Source of the DNA: Theocolax elegans
Lineage: Eukaryota; Arthropoda; Insecta; Hymenoptera; Cerocephalidae
Direction of reading: 5' to 3'
DNA length: 64,000 nucleotides
Assembly (NCBI GenBank): GCA_026168455.1
Contig: CM047427.1
Span: forward strand, 37,390,905 to 37,454,904
The notes under the pieces: model-generated
Told to the model about the DNA's origin: nothing
The model's database searches: none
Seen by the model: only the letters and a program-made list of their open reading frames with translations
Shown here: one piece after another, positions 55,641-64,000 of the stretch
Position numbering within the stretch: the stretch's first letter is position 1
Layout of the letters: every line of letters starts with the position of its first letter
Position numbers and translations under genes: made by a program

Positions 55641-56787
55641 TTCGTCGCCTTTTCATATGCCACGGCTCTACCCAAGTATTTTTCAAGCATTTTTGCCTGC
55701 TGAATCCGAATTTTTTGGGAAGAAGTCTGAAAAAGTTGTAGATAAATTGTTATTAACAATTTAATTGTTTAAACCGCGTTAAAAGCCACTCTAACAATAA
55801 TTTAAACCTTTTAACTGTGGTAAAATAAATATATTTTTATTAAAAATTTTCTCGATTTTGGTTTGATTAAATATCCTGATTAGGTCAAAAGTTATTGCAA
55901 ATTTAATGCAAAAATGTCCCGTTTTCGTTATGCGCGCTTACTTTTTCGGTTGTAACTTTGGTTTAAATACAAATTTTTGAATTTCATAACTTGCGTTCTA
56001 TAAAATAGTTATTATTCCAACATGCAGTAGAAAAAAAGTTATTAAATGCATGTATTAAATGTTATTATAACTTGCAAAAGCAATAAGTTAAGCTAAAAAT
56101 ATGGAAATAACTAATTTGTTTATAACGGTATAAAATTGATTCTAATAATAATTGCAACATTTAACCCGGATGAAAAGAAAGTTTATGTCAAGGCAAATAT
56201 GCTCAATTTTGGTTTGTTGAAATATCTCTATTAGTTACAAAGTTATTGCAAATTTAACGTAGCGCATATTTGAAGCTTACTGAAATGACAACTCCAAGCT
56301 TGATGTACGCACTCACGCTCACACATGATTACGTTATTCACACTTTTTGTGTAAACAAAACTTACTACTAGTGGCAACATAAATGAACAAGTTACAAGAA
56401 AATGATCGGTATATTCTAATTTTATGCAATCTAATTAATTAATTTATAAACAAATATAATTTAATATACAAAATTTATGCGCGCGTGTGTGTGTGTGAGT
56501 AATAAAAAATCAATAATTTCAAGACTTACTAAGAGAACGTAAGATATTCGGATCACGAATCAAACAAGATTTAAAAAATGTGTTTTATAAAATAAAAATA
56601 TAAAGATATTTACATTTTTGAACCCTAACGGTAAAATTTATTAATATTATAGGCTAATAAAAAATTTTTCCAAAATTTACTTTGAATTTAATCGTTTATG
56701 ATTAAAAAATACACAATCATAAATTTTCAAACTATAAACAACAAAAAAGATAAGACCACATAGATACAATTTATTTCGTCACAATAT
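55641..56787. other. AT-rich intergenic DNA
   Basis: No gene is recognised. A short GT run lies near 56484-56498. Confidence 0.5.
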
Positions 56788-57141
56788 TTGTGTCAACGGT
56801 GGATTAGTAAACGGTTCTTTATGAACAGTAACTGCGATTTTATATGATGAAATGATTTCCCCGCCTGACCTACCACGCTATATTATAGTTGCATTCGATT
56901 CTTTCAAGGGACCATTTATTTATAATAAAGAATTTCCTATTACACCTATTATTAGAACATGGGATTATAAAGGCACAATGTGTACTAGAAAACAAATCCC
57001 ATTATCGCTGGCATATGCAGTAACAATCCATAAATCACAAGGATTAACATTACCAATGGCTGTTATAGACATCGGAGTAAAAGAATTTTCATCACGACTA
57101 AGTTACGTTGCATTATCTAGAGTAAAAAAATTGATTATTTA
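56788..57141 (+). pseudogene. C-terminal fragment of a PIF1-like (Helitron-type) DNA helicase
   Basis: The frame reads VNGGLVNG, a TGA, then PPDLPRYIIVAFDS, LSLAYAVTIHKSQGLTLPMA (helicase motif V region) and SYVALSRVKKL (motif VI). This is the end of a PIF1/RecD2-type helicase, in insects usually from Helitrons. The N-terminal helicase and Rep domains are absent upstream. No Helitron 3' hairpin was identified downstream. Confidence 0.8.
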
Positions 57142-57380
57142 ATATTTTCAAATTTTTAAGATATAAGCAGATTTGACAACATTATGAATTCACAAACTAC
57201 ATTTTTAAAAATTAAATTTCTAGAAAGTTTAAGAAAAAAAATGTAACATCCAATTATACATATATAATAGTGTACGAATAAAAACCTTGATTATATTTTA
57301 TCTTTATTTTCATTATTCTTTTATTTATTTACATTTTTGTACGTGTTACCGTATATAAATAATAATATGTACGTAGAATA
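57142..57380. other. AT-rich spacer
   Basis: Nothing recognised. Confidence 0.5.
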
Positions 57381-57560
57381 TGTATGTGTGCGTTTGTGTG
57401 TGTATGCGTGTGTGTGTGTGTGTGTTTGTGTGTGCGCGCCTGTGAGTGGGCGTGTGTCTGTGTGCGTGTGTCTGTGTGCGTGTGTGCCTGTGCGTGTGTG
57501 TGTTAGTGTGTCTGTGTGTCAGTGTGCGTATGCTTGTTTGTGTGCATGTGTGTGTTAGTG
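57381..57560. repeat. TG-rich satellite, left piece
   Basis: TG runs with GCGCGCCTGTGAGTGGGCGT and several TGTGTGCGTGTGTC units, a pattern repeated at 61261-61440. The R1-clade element separates this piece from the main array. Confidence 0.9.
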
Positions 57561-59920
57561 TTTTTTTTTTCCGAAGAGGTGGAGAAATGCTTAATGCACC
57601 ATGACTGGAGCCATGCGAGACTCCCCGTGTGTGGGACTCTCCTACCGAAGGATGTCGATAGGCATACCCACTAAAACTCCACCTCTTTTCTTACCTTTAT
57701 TCCCCCGCGGGAGCCGCCGCAAGGCATTACTTCGCGGGGGGAGGCAACGGCTACACTAGCCCATTACCGCTGCGATCGCAAGTCTTCTCTCCTCTTCTCT
57801 TCTGATGAGACCCAGCCTGTCCACTACGGACGTACAGAGGGTCATTACCGCGTTCCATCCCTCCTGGGAGCCAAGCAGGCACGCACCGATGCTCTCAGGG
57901 GTGAGGGGACCGCTCCAAGTGATTTGAAACTGGTCCCGTTCCTCCCTGAAACGAGGACACCATAGGAGGACGTGTTCCACGTCTTCGTCTACCCCTGGGC
58001 AAGCCAGGCACTCTGCGCTGCCGTAGACCCCTATACGAAATAGGTAGCTACGGAAGCATCCGTGCCCGGTCAACACCTGGGTAAGCTGACACGAAACTGA
58101 CGAAGCCGTGTTTCCTGCTCGCCCACTTTCGGATCCGCGGGAAGATGCGGTAGGTCCAGCGGCCGTTCTTGGCTGAGTCCCATCTCCGCTGCCACTCCTC
58201 TATGATCCGCAATGACCATCGGTTATGGCAGCGATTCACTTCTACGCGTCGCCCACCCTCACGGTCTCTTTCAGCTCTCTCGGCTGCCAGGAGGTCGAAG
58301 GGGGCGGCCTCCGCGATCACCGGGAGTGCAATGTCAGATACGGTTCGATATGCCCGGGCCACCCTTAGCGCAGCTATCCTGCAAGCTCTCTGACTCGGAG
58401 CACCAAAGCTCTTGTGCCTGTTCAGGGCATCAGCCCAGATAGGAGCTCCGTATAAAATTACGGAGCTCACCACCGAGGCAAGGAGGGACCTTCGCGGTTG
58501 CTGGGGTCCCCCGATGTTGGGCATGATGCCCGCCAGCGCACGGGCCACCTTTGCCTTTGAGCCTGCGTTCGCGAGATGGTGCGAGAGATGAGCACCGCCT
58601 CCGTTTTTTCCGCCGCCAGACTAAGTCCGTGGTCTCTCAACCAAGTGGCGACCACTTCTATGGAGACGTCTCCGAGATATTCGATCTCTTCGACACTCTT
58701 TGCGACCACCACTAGCGCCACGTCGTCCGCGAAAGCCACCATCGAGACACCCTCCGGAAGTTGTTGCCTAAGCAGGTTGACATAGACAGCGTTCCAGAGT
58801 AGGGGCCCAATGACCGCACCCTGCGGCACGCCTCCCGTGATGTTGTGGGAGTGCACACCGTCGTCGGTGTCGTAGAGCAGAGTACGGTCAGTCAGGTAAC
58901 TCGAGGTGACCTCCCTGAGATAGAGTGGCACTTGGAAGTGCTGCAGGGACAGCATGATGTTGTCCCATCTGGCAGAGTTGAAGGCATTCCGGATGTCCAA
59001 GGTGAAGATGGCACTCATCCGCCTTGCACTCCGACCAGCGTTGATGGCGTTTGTGGCTATACCAACAACTCTGCCTACAGCGTCCATGGTCGATCGACCC
59101 TTTCGGAATCCGAACTGGTTGTCGGAGAGGTCTCCGGCCCGACCGTTGGCCGCTGCGAGCCTGGCGCAGATCACCCGCTTCGGAAGCTTCCTAACTATAT
59201 CCAGTAGACAGAGCGGGCGGTAAGATGATAACTCCTCCGGGGGTTTGTTTCCCTTCGATAGGAGTACCAGCCTCTTATGCATGCGTTGAATGCGTCCAGG
59301 AACAAGCCCGGAGCACTCATGGCCGCTGTCTTCAATTCCCCACCGATTGCGACCGGCAGTCGTGAGGACCGAGCACTGGTGACGACTCCATCCAGAGATC
59401 TCGCAAAGTCCTCGGTGGAATCCTGGGCGGGAAGTAGCAGCTGTACATGCGTACCCCCGCCACCTCCACCCAGGTGAAGCTGGGAAAGGGGGCGACCATC
59501 TTTCTGGAGATGTGTATATTTCCACATACCCAGATGGCCGCCTTGCCCGTGGCATCCCTTACCCAGTTCGACTTCTCGAGATCCCGGAACTCCTCGCTGA
59601 TGATCGCTACGTCCGCTCTCCCCTCATCTGACCAGCTCGGACAGCAGGTCCTGGGCCACAGCGCAGTGGTTGAGGTTTATTTGGAGCACCTTAATCATTT
59701 TTGATGTGTGCTCCTTCCTCATGCGAGGTCTTTGCTTTGGCCTCGCAGTCCACTGCTTTGTAGCCCTCTTGGTCGTACCGATAGCATTGCGCTGACCGGT
59801 CCCGATTCGTGGCATTGGTAGCAGCGGCGAGGAGACCTCTCGCAGTCGAACTCTGCAATTGACCCATCAGATCCGAGCTTCCCGTCTTGCAGCAGTTTTT
59901 TGGCAGCTACTGTAGGACCC
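57561..59920 (-). mobile_element. 5'-truncated R1-clade non-LTR retrotransposon in a TG array
   Basis: On the minus strand it runs from ORF1 zinc-knuckle remnants through endonuclease, RT and a C-terminal zinc finger to a 3' UTR that ends in a run of A (T run at 57561-57570 on the plus strand). Both flanks are the same TG satellite. R1-clade families such as Waldo and Mino are known to target AC-type microsatellites, so site preference is plausible. The 5' end at 59920 meets satellite DNA abruptly. Confidence 0.85.
57756..59860 (-). pseudogene. R1-clade ORF1 end, APE endonuclease, reverse transcriptase and zinc finger, decayed
   Basis: From the 5' side: CYQCHESG (ORF1 knuckle remnant, near 59835), IKVLQINLNHCAVAQDLL (endonuclease start, near 59680), a fragment LPVAIGGEL (where GGDFN is usual), then directly RT motifs GFRKGRSTMD, FTLDIRNAFNSA, GGVPQGAVIGPLLWN and FADD (near 58725), and the C-terminal CLACPGVDEDVEHVLLWC. 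A large internal deletion joins endonuclease to RT near 59290-59340. At least three frames are used. Confidence 0.85.
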
Positions 59921-61610
59921 TGTCTGTGTGCGTGTGTCTGTGTGCGTGTGTCTGTGTGCGTGTGTCTGTGTGCGTGTGTCTGTGTGCGTGTGTCTGTGTG
60001 CGTGTGTCTGTGTGCGTGTGTCTGTGTGCGTGTGTCTGTGTGCGTGTGTCTGTGTGCGTGTGTCTGTGTGCGTGTGTCTGTGTGCGTGTGTCTGTGTGCG
60101 TGTGTCTGTGTGCGTGTGTCTGTGTGCGTGTGTCTGTGTGCGTGTGTCTGTGTGCGTGTGTCTGTGTGCGTGTGTCTGTGTGCGTGTGTCTGTGTGCGTG
60201 TGTCTGTGTGCGTGTGTCTGTGTGCGTGTGTCTGTGTGCGTGTGTCTGTGTGCGTGTGTCTGTGTGCGTGTGTCTGTGTGCGTGTGTCTGTGTGCGTGTG
60301 TCTGTGTGCGTGTGTCTGTGTGCGTGTGTCTGTGTGCGTGTGTCTGTGTGCGTGTGTCTGTGTGCGTGTGTCTGTGTGCGTGTGTCTGTGTGCGTGTGTC
60401 TGTGTGCGTGTGTCTGTGTGCGTGTGTCTGTGTGCGTGTGTCTGTGTGCGTGTGTCTGTGTGCGTGTGTCTGTGTGCGTGTGTCTGTGTGCGTGTGTCTG
60501 TGTGCGTGTGTCTGTGTGCGTGTGTCTGTGTGCGTGTGTCTGTGTGCGTGTGTCTGTGTGCGTGTGTCTGTGTGCGTGTGTCTGTGTGCGTGTGTCTGTG
60601 TGCGTGTGTCTGTGTGCGTGTGTCTGTGTGCGTGTGTCTGTGTGCGTGTGTCTGTGTGCGTGTGTCTGTGTGCGTGTGTCTGTGTGCGTGTGTCTGTGTG
60701 CGTGTGTCTGTGTGCGTGTGTCTGTGTGCGTGTGTCTGTGTGCGTGTGTCTGTGTGCGTGTGTCTGTGTGCGTGTGTCTGTGTGCGTGTGTCTGTGTGCG
60801 TGTGTCTGTGTGCGTGTGTCTGTGTGCGTGTGTCTGTGTGCGTGTGTCTGTGTGCGTGTGTCTGTGTGCGTGTGTCTGTGTGCGTGTGTCTGTGTGCGTG
60901 TGTCTGTGTGCGTGTGTCTGTGTGCGTGTGTCTGTGTGCGTGTGTCTGTGTGCGTGTGTCTGTGTGCGTGTGTCTGTGTGCGTGTGTCTGTGTGCGTGTG
61001 TCTGTGTGCGTGTGTCTGTGTGCGTGTGTCTGTGTGCGTGTGTCTGTGTGCGTGTGTCTGTGTGCGTGTGTCTGTGTGCGTGTGTCTGTGTGCGTGTGTC
61101 TGTGTGCGTGTGTCTGTGTGCGTGTGTCTGTGTGCGTGTGTCTGTGTGCGTGTGTCTGTGTGCGTGTGTCTGTGTGCGTGTGTCTGTGTGCGTGTGTCTG
61201 TGTGCGTGTGTCTGTGTGCGTGTGTCTGTGTGCGTGTGTCTGTGTGCGTGTGTCTGTGTGCGTGTGTGCCTGTGCGTGTGTGTGTGTGTTTGTGTGTGCG
61301 CGCCTGTGAGTGGGCGTGTGTCTGTGTGCGTGTGTCTGTGTGCGTGTGTCTGTGTGCGTGTGTCTGTGTGCGTGTGTCTGTGTGCGTGTGTCTGTGTGCG
61401 TGTGTCTGTGTGCGTGTGTCTGTGTTAGTGTGTCTCTGTGTATCTGTGGTCGTGTGCCTGTGCGTGTCTTTGTGTGTCTGTGTACGTGTATGCGTTATCA
61501 TGGGTGTGTGTGCGCGTATGTCTGGTGGCGTGTGTGTGTCTGTGTGTGAGCGTGCGTGTGTGTATGTGTGTGTATGTGTGTTCGTGTGTCTGTGCGAGTA
61601 TGTGTGTAAT
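59921..61610. repeat. 14-bp TG-rich satellite, about 95 perfect units
   Basis: TGTGTGCGTGTGTC repeats without visible change from 59921 to about 61263 (1343 bp), then a GCGCGCCTGTGAGTGGGCGT interruption, more units to about 61430 and degenerate TG DNA to 61610. All six frames are open or nearly so because 14 is not a multiple of 3; these frames are not genes. Confidence 0.97.
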
Positions 61611-61627
61611 ACTTGTCTCCGTTCATG

Positions 61628-62500
61628 ATGTCACGTGACTCCTCCCTATCAACTAAATCTGCTTCAGACTCCACAGTGCCTTCATGGTTTAGCACCATCT
61701 GGAATGATTACTTGATGGAGTTTCGAATATCACAAGCGAGAAATGAACAATCCCTGAATTTAATTGTGGATAGAGTATCGGCTATTGAAGGTTTGCACGA
61801 ACAATCCCGTATAAATACTCTCGAAATTAGTGAGATTCGCAAAGATCTCACTGCTCTTCAGGATACGATTTCAAACATGGCAGCTAAACCGGTGCAAGGT
61901 AAAAGATTCTCAGATCCTTGTGAGGTAAAGGTTAGCGGTATCCCCTTCAATGTCGAAACAAGCACTGCCATTCAGGCCATTTTTCGTGTAATTAACTTTC
62001 CCACGTTAATTAATCATATTTTGCAGGCACGAATTTGGCGCCCTAAAGGAGAACACGCAGTATCTGATTTTTCTAATATCTCTCAACCGGCTTCAACCTC
62101 AGTATTGCCCTCCAACGCTTCTACGACCAATCTTGTCGATGGGAAAGTAGATAGTCATGAAAAGAGTCCATACTATTCACTTGTTCTTCGTTTTCTTGTT
62201 CCGAATTCGAGGGATGTATTTCTTGAAAGAGCCTCGGTTTTTCGTAATCTAACAACTGGTGCGGTATTTAACAACGGTGGGGAAGGAAAAATTTTTATCA
62301 CCCCTATTTGGCCAAAAGATATTTACTTGCTTCTCAGCAAGACTAGAACAATGGCTAGAGCTAAAGGATTTAACCAGATCTTCGTTAGGGCTCTTCAAAT
62401 AGTAGTATGGCAAAATAAAAATTCAACCGAATACATAATCGAATCCGAAGCCGATCTTAATAAAATCTCGAATATTAAAGATATTGGAAATACAGCATGA
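61628..62500 (+). CDS. ORF1 protein of a non-LTR retrotransposon
   Basis: The frame is open from the satellite edge; the first ATGs are at 61625 and 61628, giving about 290 residues. A likely coiled coil spans about residues 35-85 (IVDRVSAIEGL, then an EISEIRKDLTALQDTISNM heptad pattern). An RRM-like fold segment follows (CEVKVSGIPFN, then the ARIWRPKG and YYSLVLRFL blocks) and a basic C-terminal domain (KTRTMARAKGFNQIFVR). This matches ORF1 proteins that bind element RNA. It ends 27 bp before the next frame. The frame is intact. Confidence 0.7.
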   Translation: MSRDSSLSTKSASDSTVPSWFSTIWNDYLMEFRISQARNEQSLNLIVDRVSAIEGLHEQSRINTLEISEIRKDLTALQDTISNMAAKPVQGKRFSDPCEVKVSGIPFNVETSTAIQAIFRVINFPTLINHILQARIWRPKGEHAVSDFSNISQPASTSVLPSNASTTNLVDGKVDSHEKSPYYSLVLRFLVPNSRDVFLERASVFRNLTTGAVFNNGGEGKIFITPIWPKDIYLLLSKTRTMARAKGFNQIFVRALQIVVWQNKNSTEYIIESEADLNKISNIKDIGNTA

Positions 62501-62527
62501 GACAAACGGGGTCGACTGCGTTTATCA

Positions 62528-64000
62528 ATGGAAGACTTAAATACAAGCTCTGTTTCTAATTTTAATTTTAATTCAAATAGTAATAGTTCAAATAATAATA
62601 AGTTTATATTAAATAAATTTAAAATAGCTCATGCTAACGTCAATCGACTTAAAACCCACTTTAATGAAGTGGAATTCTGTTGTCAGGATGGACAGTTCGA
62701 TATATTGGCGTTAACCGAAACTTTTTTATCAGAATCTGACAGTGATTCGTTATTTAACATTCTAGGTTATAACTTTTATAGGTTAGACAGAATTGGAAAG
62801 GAGGGTGGAGGTGTTGGAGTTTATATTAAGAAATCTATTAAAAGCAATATCATATGTAACTCTGATCCACAATTTTCAAATTCACCTGAATACCTCTTAC
62901 TGGATATAACAATCCATAAAACAAAATTACTTTTAGCGGTTATTTACCGACGCCCGCATGCGTCCTTTCCAATAGACTTCTTCAATCTCATTACAGGTTA
63001 TCAACACCAATCTGATTATGTTGTTATAACCGGAGATCTTAACATTAATATGTTAGTTTCCAATTCTGCTTCAAAATTTTTATCGTCAGTGATTGAGTTC
63101 TGCCCTCTTCCTTATTCACTCTGAATCTGAAATGAAAATAGAATGTCACATACTTGGTTAGACCTCTTTATCATTAATGATCTGAATATTGTGACAAATT
63201 ATGATAAATCAACATCACCTTTTATAGCTGGGCATGACCGAATCGAACTAACCCTTAATCTGGCAAAACTAATTGTGCCATCGTCCACCTGTACATTTAG
63301 GAACTTAAAGCTTATTTCATTACCTAATTTAAAACAATCACTTATTTATTCTATTGAACACTCAATGAGCTCAATAGCTATTATGCATCTATTTCTTCTG
63401 TTGCCCCACCGCTATCTAATTCTACGTTAATCAGACTGTTGAATTCATATACCGATAACAATTCAATGCCTGCATTTGAATTTCAATCTACTACTGTAAG
63501 AGAGGTTGCTCACCTTTTTAATCACTCAACTTCGAGGTCGGCTGGAGTGGATACAATTTCTAGGGTCATGATAGAATATCTTCTACCTGAACTTTTTCCA
63601 TCACTAGTTCAGATTTTTAATCAATCTTTATCTGATGGTATCTTCCCCCCTAGATGGAAACAGGCAATCCTCAGACCTTTCGCTAAAGTTAAAATCCCAC
63701 TGTCACCACAAGATACAGGCCCAATCTCCCTTTTGCCAGAATTTTCAAAATTACTAGAGAAAGTTGTATCTAATCAATTAATTAACCATCTTGAAGATAA
63801 CAACATCTTACTCAGTCGATAGTCAGGTTTTCGGAAGGGGCACAGCACGCAAACTACTCTTCTAGGGGTGCTGGAAGATGTCCGCGAGGCCGCGGACAGA
63901 CGCATGATTACCATACTAATACTTTTTGACTTTTCTAAAGCCTTTGACGTTATCCCCCACGATATCCTGCTCTGTAAACAGAAGAAAATTGGCTGCTCGG
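62528..64000 (+). pseudogene. Endonuclease-reverse transcriptase (ORF2) of the same non-LTR element, partial
   Basis: The APE endonuclease shows AHANVNRLKTHFNEVE, ALTETFLS, AVIYRRP, VITGDLNIN and, after two in-frame TGAs at 63122-63136, SHTWLDLFII and AGHDRIEL. A frameshift near 63430 leads to the RT part: PISLLPEFSKLLEKV, a TAG at 63820, then SGFRKGHSTQTTLL, LILFDFSKAFDVIPHDILL. The RT catalytic motif lies beyond the window. The pattern suggests the Jockey/CR1 group. It is inactive in this copy and runs off the right edge. Confidence 0.85.

Noticed and set aside
59867..61628. ORFs of more than 500 codons on both strands ([12 protein letters not shown] and [12 protein letters not shown] types)
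   Set aside because: They are produced by the perfect 14-bp TG satellite, which has no stop codon in any frame.

Overview
This is an AT-rich eukaryotic window, almost certainly from an insect and perhaps a hymenopteran. The clues are the mix of metazoan retroelements, TATA plus TCAKTY (arthropod initiator) promoters, a 5S-rRNA-derived SINE, a Maverick/Polinton relic and one spliced metazoan gene. The species cannot be fixed from the sequence. Host coding content is minimal: the only conserved cellular gene I recognise is a two-exon TMEM242 homologue on the minus strand (34373-36017). Nearly everything else is mobile or satellite DNA, often nested.

Left part (1-20.1 kb). A complete, young-looking Gypsy (Metaviridae) LTR retrotransposon lies at 789-10367. 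Its 1137-bp LTRs look identical, gag and pol are open, and the overlap carries a correctly phased GGGAAAC slippery site followed by a foldable H-type pseudoknot. It sits in a TA tract between two related repeat modules. It is followed by a minisatellite of about 60 bp and then about 8 kb of a 34-bp AT-rich satellite with higher-order duplications.

Middle part (20.1-33.6 kb). A decayed Maverick/Polinton-like element holds a protein-primed family B DNA polymerase, penton-like and double-jelly-roll capsid remnants, an adenain-like protease remnant and small unknown ORFs. It is peppered with MITEs. Next comes an inverted duplication that captured half of an ORF, then four copies of a heavily structured repeat with a unit of about 391 bp. 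Each full copy contains a type III hammerhead ribozyme motif (intact at complement 30316-30382). This retrozyme-like or viroid-like family is the most striking item in the window. Several palindromic elements and a tRNA-like sequence follow.

Right part (33.6-64 kb). After TMEM242 come a MITE with a nested 5S-derived SINE, and a Penelope-like element (38671-42855) with inverted terminal repeats that each carry a small dimer-type hammerhead motif. That element is interrupted by a Mutator-like DNA transposon fragment. A 1128-bp solo LTR follows. A minus-strand transposase pseudogene is split by a full-length but decayed Copia element (44451-53148). The Copia has a spliced gag leader, is itself split by a 1668-bp solo LTR, and its 5' end was afterwards tandemly duplicated. 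The window ends with a PIF1-helicase fragment, a 5'-truncated R1-clade non-LTR retrotransposon inserted in a TG-rich satellite (14-bp unit, about 95 copies), and the 5' part of a second non-LTR element running off the edge.

The genes do not form one pathway. The order of events can be read from the nesting: transposase, then Copia, then the solo LTR and the tandem duplication; Penelope, then the Mutator-like insert; Polinton, then the TA MITE.
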